Source: Cocos nucifera (Eukaryota; Streptophyta; Magnoliopsida; Arecales; Arecaceae). From it: 64,000 nt of DNA. Below, in pieces: positions 23,639 to 35,066 of the stretch (the stretch's first letter is position 1; the number at the start of each line of letters is the position of its first letter). The notes below the pieces were generated by a model, which was not told the DNA's origin, made no database searches, and saw only the letters and a list, made by a program, of their open reading frames with translations. The position numbers and the translations under genes are program-made. Where the stretch lies: contig QRFJ01005959.1 in the NCBI GenBank assembly GCA_006176705.1, positions 1 through 64,000 of the forward strand, written 5' to 3'.

Positions 23639-25008
23639 ATAGCAACCCAAGTTAGTATTTCTCTAGCCGAGGGGCAGTCCACAAATCGACCTCCACTTTT
23701 CAATGGGACAAACTATACCTATTGAAAAGCTCGGATGAGGATTTTCATACAAGCACTTAATTATAACATGTGGAGTATCATAGTTAATGAACCATACACA
23801 CCCACTAAGATAATTGATGGTGGAGAATCAATCAAACCCAAAAAGGAATGAGATGAGATTGATAAAAAAATGGTTCAACTCAATGCAAGAGCCATGAATG
23901 TTTTATATTGTGCTATAGATGCTAATGAATTTAATCATATTTTAATATGCATATCAGCTAAGAAAATATAGGATAGGTTAGAAGTAACTCATGAAGGTAC
24001 TAATCAAGTTAAGAAGTCAAAAGTTAACATGCTTGTGCACAAATATGAACTTTTCAAAATAGAGCATGATGAGTCAATAACTATAATGTTTACTAGATTT
24101 ATGGATATTATAAATGGTCTTAAAAGTCTTGGCAAGTCTTATTCTAACAGTGATCTTGTGAGGAAGATTCTTAGGTCTTTGTCAAGGACATGGGAGGCCA
24201 AAGTGACTGCAATCCAAAAGGCCAAAGATCTGAATGTTTTACCCTTGGAGGAACTTTTAGGATCACTAATAACGCACGAGCTAAGTATGAAACAACATCA
24301 AGAAGAAGATATCAAGAAAAAAAGATAATAGCCATTAAATCCACCACTCAACAAGATGAGGAATCCAATGAAACAAAAGATGAAGAAATAGCCCTCATCA
24401 TAAGAAAGTTCAAGAGATTTTTGAAGAAAAAACAAGGGATGAGGAAGAGACTATCTACCAAAGAAAAGCATAGCAAGGAAAAGGATTGGGAGCAGCCCAT
24501 TATTTGCTATGAATGTAAGATGTCGGAGCAACTTAAGACTAAATGTCCTCAACTTAAAAAGGTTTCTAAGAAATATAAGAAAATGACTATGGTGGCAACA
24601 TGGAGTGATAGTGATGACTCAAGCTCCAAAGAGAAAGAAGCTCATGAACAAGCCAACCTATGCCTTATGGCACATGAGAATGAGGTAAGTGCTGAAATCT
24701 CAAATGAATTTACATTCGAAGAACTTCAAGAAGCCTTCTATAATTTAGTAGATAATTTAAAGAAGTTAGGAACTAAAAATGAAGAACTAAAATTAAAAAA
24801 TCAAGTCTTGCTAAAAAAAATTGAAACTATTCTAAGTGAAAAACTAGTCTTAACTCAGGAGAATCTAAATTTAAAAAATAAAATCGATAATTTAAAACTG
24901 ATAGTTGAAAAATTTACTTTGAGTTTAAATAAACTTCATGTGATTCTTAGAAATCAAAAGGCTATTTATGATAAGACTGATCTAGGCTATAACCCCCTAA
25001 GAAAATAA
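23639..25008 (+). pseudogene. B1 gag, decayed
   Basis: The start codon is lost: ATA at 23639 where B2 has ATG. The UBN2-type gag core spans ~23750-24330 (AMNVLYCAIDANEFNHI, MLVHKYELFKIEHDESI, LRSLSRTWEAKVTAI). A frameshift at an A-run near 24316 moves the frame. The second part (to 25008) has a first zinc knuckle remnant (CYECKMSEQLKTKCP, histidine lost), an acidic linker WSDSDDSSSKEKE, then ANLCLMAHENEVSAE and a long K/E/L coiled coil. Stops include TGA at 23849 (TGG in B2). This architecture is that of Sirevirus gag. Confidence 0.9.
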
Positions 25009-25059
25009 AAATTTTAAAAAAATATTTTTGTAAATTCATAAAGCAATAAATTTTTAAAT

Positions 25060-28000
25060 GTTACTTGCTTTAAATGTGGTAAACTAGGACACAAATCTTA
25101 TACATGCTTCTCTAACAATTCAAATGTAAAAAAAATATGGGTTCCGAAAGAAACCATTGTGACTAACCTTAAACAATCCAAGAAAACTTAGGTACCTAGA
25201 GTAAGGACTTGATTTGGCATGTAGGTGTATCTTGCATCCAAAGAAAAAAATCAAAGATGGTATCTTAACAGCGGATGCTCAAGACACATGACTGGTGATG
25301 CATCCCAATTCATCACGCTTGATGCTGAAAATGGAGGGATGGTCACATTTGGAGATAATGGCAAAAAAAGATCATTGGTATAGGTTATGTCGGTATCACT
25401 CCCTCCAAGTATATTGAAAATATTTTATTAGTAGATAGTTTAAAACACAATCTCTTAAGTATTAGTCAACTTTGTGACAAGGGTTACAAAGTTATTTTTG
25501 AATCTTCATTGTACATTGTAACTAGTTCCAATGATGATGGCATTAAGTTTGTTGGTCATAGGCATTGTAATATTTATATGGTAGATTTGAATGATCTTTT
25601 TATGATAAACATGCAATGTTTAGTAACTATGTATGCCAAAATTAATGAGACTAGTTAGCTTTGGCATCGTTGGCTTGCACACATTAGTATGCATTCACTT
25701 TCAAAGCTTATCAAAAAAGAATTAGTTACTGATTTACCAAAATTAAACTTTGAAAAGATAAAATTTGTGATGCATGCCAACTAGGTAAACAAACAAGAGT
25801 TTCATTCAAATCTAAGAGCATTGTTTCAACTTCTAGACCATTGGAACTTTTGCACATGGATTTATTTAGTCCTACAAGAACAGCAAGCTTAGGTGGAAAA
25901 TGTTATGTTTTGTAATTATCGATGACTACTCACATTTTACCTGGATTTTCTTTTTGGCACACAAAGATGAAACTTTTCATGTTTTCACAAAGTTTTACTG
26001 AAAAGTTATAAATAAAAAAGGGTTTTCAATTCAAAGCATTCGAGGTGATCGTGGAACCAAATTTGAAAATTAAGACTTTGAAAACTTTTATAATGAGAAA
26101 AAAGTTAGCCATAATTTTTCAGCACCTAGAACACCCCAAAAAAATGGAGTAGTAGAAAGAAAAAATAGAACTCTAGAAGAAATGGCCCGTACTATGCTAT
26201 GTGAAAGCAACTTTCCAAGATACTTTTGGACGAAAGTAATTAACATAGCATGTTATATCTTAAACCATGCCGTAATCAGACCAATTTTAAAGAAAACATC
26301 TTATGAGCTTTGGAAAAGAAGAAAACCTAACATTGCATATTTTCATGTTTTTGATTGCTGATGTTTTGTTTTGAACAATGGCAAAGAAAAACTAAGTAAA
26401 TTTGATGTAAAATCTGATGAAGCTATTTTTCTTCGTTACTCCTCTTCTAGTAAAGCTTTTAGAGTTTTTAACAAAAGAATCTTAGTAGTAGAGGAGTCAA
26501 TACATGTTGTTTTTGATGAGACTAATGATCTTCCATCAAAGAAGAGTGAGGGTATTGATGATGCAGATCCTCTTATAAAAGGATTGAAGGAGATCACCCT
26601 AAAGGATTCAACAATTCAAAATGAAGAGAATCAAGCAGACAAGCAAGAAATTGAGAATGAAGGACAATAAGAACAACCTCAAGGTACAAATGATTTTCCA
26701 AAAGAATGGATGTATGTTCATAATCACCCGAAAGAAGTAATTATTGGTGATCCTACACATGGGGTAAGAACTCTCTCTTCACTTAGAGATGCATACAATC
26801 ATTTTGCATTGTTTCTCATTTTGAACCCAAAACCATTGATGAAGCTGAAAAGATTATAATTGGATAAATGCAATGTAAGAGAAACTTAATCAATTTGAAA
26901 GAAATAATGTATGGACCTTAGTATCAAGACCTAAAAATTATCCAATAATTGATACAAAATGGGTATATAGAAATAAATTGGATGAAAATGAAAATGTAAT
27001 TAGGAATAAAGTAAGATTAGTTGCAAAGAGTTATAATCAAGAAGAGAAAATTGATTTTGATGAAACCTTTGCACCTATTGCTAGACTAGAAGCAATTAGA
27101 CTTTTACTCGCTCATGCATGCTTTATGAATTTCAAGCTATTTCAAATGAATGTTAAAAGTGCTTTTCTAAGTGGATATATTATCGAAGAAGTTTATGTAG
27201 AACAACCTCGATTTTGAAAATCATGCTTTTCCAAATTATGTTTTTAGATTAAACAAAGCATTATATGGTTTAAAACAAGCACCTAGGGCTTGGTATGAAA
27301 GTCTAAGTAAATTCTTGCTTAATAATGGATTTTCAAGAGGAAATATAGATACAATCCTTTTCATTAAAAGAGATCATGATGACATCTTAGTAATACAAAT
27401 ATATATTGATGATATTATATTTGGATCTACTAATAAAACTTTATGTCAAGATTTTGCTAAGCTCATGCAGGGGGAGTTCGAGATGAGCATGATGGATGAA
27501 TTAATATTCTTTCTCGAACTTCAAATCAAACAAACAAAAGAAGGAATCTCCATCACTCAAAGCAAGTACACAAAAGAACTACTCAAGAGATTTAGGATGG
27601 AGAGCTCCAAAGCAATTGGTAGCCCCATGAGTCCATCATGTAAGCTTGACAAGGATGAAGGAGGTAAAAGTGTTGATCAAAAATTTTATAAAGGCATGAT
27701 TGGTTCTTTATTGTATTTAACTGCTAGTAGACCTGATATCATATTTAGTGTTTGTTTATGTGCATGATTTTAATCTAATCCAAAAGAATCACATTTAAAT
27801 GCTGTAAAAAAATACTTAAATACCTAAAAGAAACTCAATCCATAGGTTTATGGTACTCTAAGAATTCATCAATCGATTTAATTGGATATTTAGATGTAGA
27901 CTTTGCTGGATGTAAATTAGATAGAAAAAGCACTAGTGGAACTTGCCAATTTCTAGGAGTTAACTTAATCTCTCAGTTTAGCAAAATGTAAAATTCTGTA

Positions 28001-28348
28001 GCATTGTCTACAACCGAGGTCGAATACATTGCAGCCGAAAGTTATTGTGCACAAATCTTGTGGATTAAGTAATAACTTGAGGACTTTGGCATCAAACTAA
28101 ATAAAACTCCCATAAGATGTGATAATACTAGTACCATAAATCTAACTAAGAATCTAATCCAACACTCTAGGTCAAAACATATTGAAATAAGACATCATTT
28201 CATAAGAGAGCATGTTCAAAATAATGACATAATTATTGATTATGTTTGGATTGAAAATCAATAGACTGATATTTTTACTAAGGCCTTAAATAAAGATAAA
28301 TTTTATGAGATTAGAAGAGAATTAGGAATTCTTGATCCCCTAGCCTAA
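25060..28348 (+). pseudogene. B1 pol (zinc knuckle, protease, integrase, RT, RNase H)
   Basis: Order along the strand: second knuckle CFKCGKLGHKSYTC (~25066-25107); protease LNSGCSRHMTGD (~25265-25300, active aspartate changed to N); integrase with HMDLFSPT (~25852), IIDDYSHFTWIF (~25915) and NGVVERKNRTLEE (~26145); RT with VRLVAKSYNQEE (~27010), FQMNVKSAFLSGY (~27140, D to N) and YIDDIIFGSTN (~27400); RNase H with DFAGCKLDRKSTSGTC (~27900) and EYIAAESYC (~28022). Ends GILDPLA then TAA at 28346-28348. Numerous frameshifts and stops. The loss of the protease and RT aspartates confirms inactivity. Confidence 0.92.
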
Positions 28349-28953
28349 ATATCTTTATGATTTCAAGCTTAAATCTATCAAAAATGATATTAATCTTTAT
28401 CTTGAGCCTATATCTCAAATTTTCTATCTCAAAAAGCTCAAATCTAACATTCTTTGATCATTCTCATGAATGAAATTTCAATTCTTAAAATCTTATATTT
28501 TTTCAAAAATTTTTCATCTTTTCTTTTCAAATTTTTTTGTGCCATGAGTCGACCTAGAGGGCGACTCATAGGCATTTTGGTCTTTGTTGCACTTAACCCA
28601 TCGGGCAGATTCTTATTTGGGTTTTCTTTTAGCCAAAAAGGATGACCTCACCATCTTTTCTTATTTTCTTTCATTCAACTGAACAAAAGCTCTCTCCCTC
28701 TAAACTTTCTCAATCAATCAAATCTCTAAAAATTTCCATTCCTACCTAAACCCCTCCTCAAAATCTTTCCTTAAGGAGTCAAATCTCTTCTTACTTTCTT
28801 TCTATTTGGATAGTTTGAAGAATCTTAGCAAACCCTTACCCTAAAATCCACCATCGGCTATCTCCCTCAAAACTCTTCCTCTTCTTCTCAAATCTTCTCC
28901 ATTCCACTTTTTCTTGACACTCTTGAGTGGGATTAAGGCTTCTATTGGTTGGA
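28349..28953 (+). other. Intergenic spacer between B1 pol and env-like frame
   Basis: AT-rich, no protein similarity seen. Contains a perfect 8-bp inverted repeat ATGAGTCG/CGACTCAT (28544-28551, 28562-28569) built on the same GAGTCGAC motif that is repeated in the B LTRs. It could be an internal regulatory site for the downstream gene or LTR-derived sequence; not resolved. Confidence 0.5.
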
Positions 28954-30654
28954 ATGGCACCGAAGATGAAATTGCCGTAAAGAAAGTAGTCGATCCGTTG
29001 CTTAGAGGAAGAAGCCCGTCAAAAAAGAATAGCACCAGAGCCCTCTCCTGGTCCAACCTCTGCCTTTAGACGATCTTCACAGTCTCCTCGTACATCAACT
29101 AAGGTTCCTTTGTCTGATAGAAAGGTTGAACCAGAAAAGAATATTGATTTTAGTTTCTCTAAGAAAGAAGAATTTTCATTTGTGTTAAAAATTAAAAAGC
29201 AAGGATGGAATTACTTTTGCAAGTTGAAAGAAGCAACATATGTGGATTTTGTTAGAGAGTTTTACCTAAATTTGGCATACTGCAATGGAACAGTAAAATC
29301 TATTATTAAAGGTATTGAGATTACTCTTGATCTAGTTCACCTGGGGGAAATTCTAAGATTACCATGTGAGGGTTACAAGAAAATAGAACTAACCCATAAA
29401 GAAGAAGGACTGAGAGTCATCTTAGGGAGAGAATTTGAAGGAAACTTGAATAAATTGGAGGCCAAGATTCTTTCTGCTAAAATTTGAGTATTACACATGA
29501 TGGCTATCAAGTTATTTATCCCTAGGAGTGGCTGGCATGATTTATTATCTGGTAGGGACATATGTATCATGTTTAATGTGATTACAGAGATCCCCTTTAA
29601 CCTCCCTATTTTGATGATAGAAATGATGAGAGAGACCTTGAATAGGTCTAAGGCACATCTACCCTATGGTATGGCCCTCTTATTAGTGTTTAGGAGGTTT
29701 GGAGTTAGTTTTGAAGGAGAATCAGTTGCTAGATTAACTCACATCGATACCATCAAATGCCACACACTGCATCGCATGGGTTTCTCAAAGATTGATGGCA
29801 GTTGGTCCAAAGGTGCTAAGGATGTAGAGAGAGCTAAGAAGGAGGGACCATCTTCACCTCCTCATGATCATAGAGGATCTCCTAACTTTTAGTTTGCATC
29901 TGATCATGAGACTGATCCCTTAGAGTCAATGAGGAAAGATGCAGGTGTGGCACCATCGAGGAGCAGAGACATAGATGTTAGATTCACTGATGACCAGATC
30001 AGGAGTATCACTGACCAATTGATTCAGCTGATTGTCGATATCCTATCTTAGAGGATTGCAAGTCTTTTATCTCAGCAGATAGCCAGTACCACTCAGGGGG
30101 AGAGTACTCACTTCATCCCATCTTCTGATCAGTCTGTGATTCCACATGTATCTACTATCCTCTAGTTCCTTAGTGCTCAGTCTGCATGGCTTGAGGATCT
30201 CGAGAAATGTGTTTTGAGATTGACAGATAGAGTTTTAGATTTGCAGAGGTAGATTTTGGATCTGGCTCATCCCTAGATGAAAAAGGACATTTCAAAGATA
30301 TCAGATCTTACTATTGAGGCAGCCAAACTTTGAGGTGTTCTGGAGGTTGGTTTTGACTTTTTAAGGAGAGAGTTCAGAGATTCCAGTGAGACTCTATCTA
30401 CACAGATTGGTGCCATCACTCAGTCCATGTCGAGAGCACTAGATCATTTAGACACTATCACGATTGCTCTTCTTGCTCAGCCCACTTTCTCTCAGCTTCC
30501 TGAGTTGTCTCGTCCAAACGCTCGAGCCTGCACCTACACCCATGGTCGAGGCAAATGCGGTCGAGGATGTGCTCCTGGATTTGACCCTATCACACTCCAA
30601 TGCATCTCTAATTCCTCATCTGATTCAGATGCTTCTAGTTGTGATCTCTACTAG
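28954..30654 (+). pseudogene. Env-like third gene of B1, decayed by stop codons only
   Basis: From the ATG at 28954 (MAPKMKLP) to TAG at 30652-30654 one reading frame of 567 codons runs without frameshift. Nine internal stops are at 28978, 28987, 29485, 29890, 30049, 30163, 30250, 30274 and 30331; each is one C-to-T or G-to-A step from Gln, Arg or Trp. Residues ~1-50 are basic and S/P-rich. Residues ~60-300 form a globular part with VREFYLNLAYCNGTVKS, GIEITLDLVHLGEILRLP and LPYGMALLLVFRRFGV, resembling the plant transposon protein domain found in env-like genes of Sireviruses. Residues ~330-510 are coiled-coil (WLEDLEKCVLRLTDRV). A cysteine-rich, serine-rich tail follows. No clear signal peptide or membrane segment, so a true envelope role is unsupported. 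Confidence 0.75.
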
Positions 30655-31438
30655 ATTTAGTTTAGCCATCTTTGTACTATGTTATGATCTAGTATCTCTT
30701 AGTTGTTTCTATAAGTTGTTGATCAAGTCATAGTTAGTTATATTTTTTTTGGATCAAACTTATGGCATTGATACTATTGGCTGTTTGGGTCATGGATAGT
30801 TGTATCCATAAATTTTGTATGTTTTGATGGCCTAATTTTTATCAATACTTTTGATACCTTTATATTTTGTATGTTTAGCACTTATATATTTTGATGACTT
30901 GATGTTATGATAATCATTTGGATGTAAATATGTGATGATGTCATTTGAATGATGTGAAATAAAATCTTTGTGAATTGGCTAAATTTCATTATGATCATTA
31001 TATTGTAAATTGAAAGTTTTGCTATAAACTCTTATTCTAATAGAAAAACATATGGAATAACTTAAGGGGGAGGCTTTTTTATTTTTTAATTTTAAAATCC
31101 TTTAAGATCTTACTTGATGATGTCAAAAGGGAGGAGTAGAGTAAATAAAATTGGGCTATAAGCAAAATTGAAGTAAAATCGACAAAAGAAATAAAATAGA
31201 AGTAAAATTGACAAAAGGAATAAGTAAGTTAAACACTTTTGCAAATCATTTAAATGTCTGACAATAAGTAATCATCAAACTACTCTTGATGCCATATTGA
31301 TCAAATAATTGAATATAATATCCTAGTATGTGATGTAGCATGTTCCTTCAAAATTTTTGAAACCCTCAATGAATGCTTTTACATGCTTTATTTTTTGCTT
31401 ATGCTCAAATATTTTGTTATCATCACAAAAGGGGAGAT
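30655..31438 (+). other. B1 3' untranslated region with multiple polypurine tracts
   Basis: AT-rich, noncoding. Three tracts: AAGGGGGAGG (31064-31073), AAAAGGGAGGAG (31125-31136) and AAAAGGGGAGA (31427-31437), the last directly before the 3' LTR and therefore the presumed plus-strand primer. Repeated tracts here are a known Sirevirus feature. Confidence 0.7.
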
Positions 31439-32659
31439 TGTTGCTACAAGAATTGATTTTGATGATTACAAAGCATTTGAGGGGATTACTAATGAATTTA
31501 GCTTGAAAAAAGACTTTTTGTATTTCAGGAGAAAAATTGTAATTTTATCAAATTTTAATCTGAGAGGCTTAAGAGCAAGTATACAAGATTTATAATCCTT
31601 TGGAGGCAGTCCCATGATTTTTGGATGCTTATTTTGAAAAAAAATCAAGTTTGAAGCGAAAGGATCGACCCCTAGGTCGTCCCCTGCTGGAAAGGGCTAT
31701 TTGGCATGCTGTCTCTATGCCAAGGGTCGACCTCTGCTAATTCAAAGGCTAAAAATATAGGATGGATATTTTTTTGATTTTTGTCTCAGAGGTCGACCCC
31801 TGTGCCATGAGTCAACCCATGAGTTGACTCGTATGCCATGAGTCGACCCATGCAATGAAAATTTTTCTACATTGGCTATTTTTTTCTTATTTTGATAGGT
31901 TTTAATGGTTTTTTTAATATCTCTAATGGCTATAAATCTTGCCCAGGATTCGCTCCTCCACCTGTTGAAGATTTAAAAGGCTTTAAATAGGGAAAAACAT
32001 AAGAGATTGGTATGATTCAATTTCAGCCATTAGCAAAAATCATCTTCAAGCAAAGAAGCCTTCGTTTCAAGTTCACCTACCTCTCAAGAGCTCTTTCAAA
32101 TCTCCAACAACCTTGAAGAAAATCAAAGAAGCTTCCTTCATTATTATGAAAAGCATTCTTAAGTTTTTATTTGCTCATAAAGGGAGCTAAACTTGTATTT
32201 GATTGTCATTAAATCTTTTACTCTGCTTTACTATTTTGATTCAAGTTTTGGAGGGGTTCTAATACTTGAAAAGGTTGATCCTAACCTTGAATAGGATTGT
32301 ATTGGGTTGGCTTGTATCTAGAAAATAAGTGTTCTAGCTTGGGATAGCTAGGAAATGGTGTATTCAGTTTGAATATGGTTAGTGGATTTTAATTCCCAGG
32401 TAGGAGCTTGGGAAGTGGATGTAGGTGCAAGGAAAGCACCAAAGCACTATAAATCTTATTTGTTTGTGGTGTGCTTGCTATCTTTCTTTCCTTAGTTTGT
32501 TAAATTCTTGCTCTCTAATCTTTTATATTTTTTCTCTAACCTAAATCGCTTCACACACACATCTTGCATATCATCATTCAATCTTGATATCTTTAAATTA
32601 GCTTTAAAATTTTAAAAATCTAATTCACCCCACCTCTTAGGTTGCATAGCTGGGCAACA
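31439..32659 (+). repeat. 3' LTR of B1
   Basis: TGTTGC...GCAACA, followed by TSD TCTAT. It carries GTCGAC-type motifs at ~31665-31850, including CATGAGTCAACCCATGAG and an overlapping inverted GAGTTGACTC. The open frame at its start (31383-31595) also appears in the other B LTRs and is not a gene. Confidence 0.95.
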
Positions 32660-32664
32660 TCTAT

Positions 32665-33737
32665 TATTGACCATAATTAGGTAGACTGAAAGAAAAATTA
32701 TTCTCTTTATCCAAATAGGCTGAACAGGAGAAAGCAGTAAGTAGTTGTTGGTCAAGATTGTCATATGATAACATCTTATAATTTCACTATTTATGATACT
32801 AATACCTGGATATTGGATACCGAAAGTCCAGTTCATATATATAATTCATTGCATAGACTTCAAGTTGGTAGAAAATTTGAGAATAGTAAAAAATTTCTTA
32901 ATGTAGGGGATAGAAGTAATATCCCAGTCCTAGCATTAGAAACTATTGAGTTTATTTTCAAAATAAATAATATCATTTTATGTGCTTGTCACTATTGTCC
33001 ATCCTTTATAATGAACATAATATCTGTTGGTCTTTTAACCAAAGATAATTATTGTTTATCAATAAAAAAAATATTGTGATATTATTATGAATGACATTAC
33101 AATAATGTGAGGATAATTAAAAAATGACATATATATTTTATCATAGTCTGTTAATGTAATGCACATGTCAAATAAATGTTCAAAACTAGATAATGTCATC
33201 GATGCCTAACTCTGGCACTATTGGCTCGATGATATAAACAAGAATAAGATCAGTAGGTTAGTCAAGGAGAAAATTCTCGATATCAATGATTGTGAATCAT
33301 TGAAAACCTATGAGTCCTATCTTTTTGGTAAGATGGCCAAATCATCTTTTATTGGAAAGGATGAATGGGCCAATGATGTTCTAGGTCTAGTACATAGTGA
33401 TGTATATGGACTAATGAATACATATGCCAAAGGTGGGTTATTACTATTTTATTATATTTATTAATGACCTATCTAGATATGGGTATGTCTATCTTATAAA
33501 TAGTAAATTTGATTCATTTGAAATATTCAAATGATATCATAATGAGGTAAAAAAATAACTTGAATAGAGTATTAAAACTCTTTGGTTAGATCGAAGAGGT
33601 AAATACCTTTCCAATGAGTTTTTGACATATTTAGGAAAGAATGTGATTCTCTTTTAATGGACCTCTTCTGGAGCTCCACAGCATAATAGGGTGTTTGAAA
33701 GAAGAAATTGAACCTTGTTGGACATGGTTCGGTCCAT
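32665..33737 (+). pseudogene. C1 protease and integrase N-terminal part
   Basis: Protease remnant TWILDTESPVHIYNSL (~32805-32850; the G of DTGS is E). The pre-integrase zinc region ends in YESYLFGKMAKSSF (~33310). The integrase core begins VHSDVYGL (~33390); the E-motif region SGAPQHNRVFERRN is at ~33670-33712 and TLLDMVRSMI follows up to the B2 insertion. The next residues resume at 53730. Multiple stops and frameshifts. Confidence 0.85.
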
Positions 33738-33742
33738 GATAA

Positions 33743-35003
33743 TATTGCTTCAAGAATTGATTTGATGATTACAAAGCATTTGAGGAGATTACTAATGAAT
33801 TTAGCTTGAAAAAAGACTTTTTGTATTTCAGGACTAAAATCATAATTTTATCAAATTTTGATCTGAGAGTCTTAAGAGTAAGTATAGAAGATTTCTGATC
33901 CTTTGGAGGTAGTCTCATGATTTTTGGACACATAGTTTGGAAGAAAATTAACTTTGAAGCAAAAGGATTGACCCCTAGGTCTATCCCTGCTGAAACGAGC
34001 TGTTTGGCATGCTGTCTCTATGCCAAGAGTCGATCCTAGGGTCGACCTCTGCTGTTCCAAAGGCCAAAAATATAGAACAATCAATTTTCTAAATTCTATC
34101 TCAGAGGTTGACCTCGACCTCGAGGTCAACCCCTGTGCCAGAGGTCGACCCATGAGTCGACCCCTATGACGAAAATCTTCTGTAATGGTTAGTTTTGTCC
34201 TATTTTGGTAGCTTTTAATGTTTTTCTTAAGATTTAAAACATTTTGGTAGTTCTGTAATGGTTAGTCTTACCCAAGATTCTCTCCTCCATCCATTAAAGA
34301 TTTAAAAAGCTATAAAAGGGGAAAAAACATAAGAGATTTCATAAGATTCAATTCAGCCCTAAGCAAAAGTCATCTTCAAGCAAAGACGCTTTCATTTCAA
34401 GTTCACCAACCTCTCAAGAGTTCATTCAAGTCTCCTACAACCTTGAGAAAAATCAAAAAAGCTTCCTCCATTATTGTGAAAAGCATTCTTAAGATTTTAT
34501 TTGCTCATTAAGAAAGCTAAACTTATATTTGATTGTCATTAACTCTTATACTCTGCTTTATTGTTTTGATTCAAGTTTTGGAGGGATTCCAAAACTTGGG
34601 AGGGTTGATTCGAGCCTTAAATCAGAGTGTATTAGGTTGATTTATATCCAAAAAATAAGTGTGCTAGCTTGGGATAGCTAGAGTTGGAGGTACTGACATT
34701 GTATTCTAGTTGAATACGTTTAGAGAAATTGAATTTTTGAGTAGGAGGTTGGAAAGTGAATGTAGGTGCAAGAAAAGTACCGAACCACTATAAATTTTTA
34801 TTATTTATGATATGCTTGCTATCTTTCTTTTCTTAGTATATTAAATTCTTGCTTTCTAATCTTTTATATATTTATCCAACCTAAATTACTTCATACACAC
34901 TACTTGCATATCATCATTCAATCTTGATAACTTTAAATTAGCATTAAAATTTTAAAAAATCTAATTCACCTCCCTTCCTATTGGATTGCATAGCTAGACA
35001 ACA
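33743..35003 (+). repeat. 5' LTR of B2
   Basis: 1261 bp. Starts TATTGC (TGTTGC in the 3' copy) and ends CAACA. Contains GTCGACC repeats around 34020-34165, including GGTCGACCCATGAGTCGACC. Confidence 0.93.
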
Positions 35004-35005
35004 AG

Positions 35006-35017
35006 TGGTATCAGAGC
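35006..35017 (+). promoter_or_regulatory. Primer binding site (B2)
   Basis: Perfect TGGTATCAGAGC following the LTR end. Confidence 0.97.
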
Positions 35018-35066
35018 CTGGTGCTTTAGCCCTTTATTGATTTAACCATCAAAGAGCCAAAGATCT

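Larger units (their letters stand above)
22369..32659 (+). mobile_element. Sirevirus-like copia element B1 with env-like gene
   Basis: Complete element of about 10.3 kb: LTR 22369-23575, primer site, gag, pol, env-like frame, three polypurine tracts, LTR 31439-32659. TSD TCTAT at 22364-22368 and 32660-32664 is perfect. Long gag with two zinc knuckles and coiled-coil tail, the post-pol gene and multiple polypurine tracts are established Sirevirus (SIRE/Maximus) traits. All genes carry stops or frameshifts, so it is not autonomous now. Confidence 0.93.

Noticed and set aside
28841..29056. 71-codon minus-strand open frame
   Set aside because: It lies antisense to the start of the env-like frame and shows no features of its own.
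29110..29892. Two adjacent open frames taken as separate host genes
   Set aside because: They share one reading frame separated by a single TGA, and lie between pol and the 3' LTR of B1 inside a perfect TSD, so they are parts of the element's third gene.
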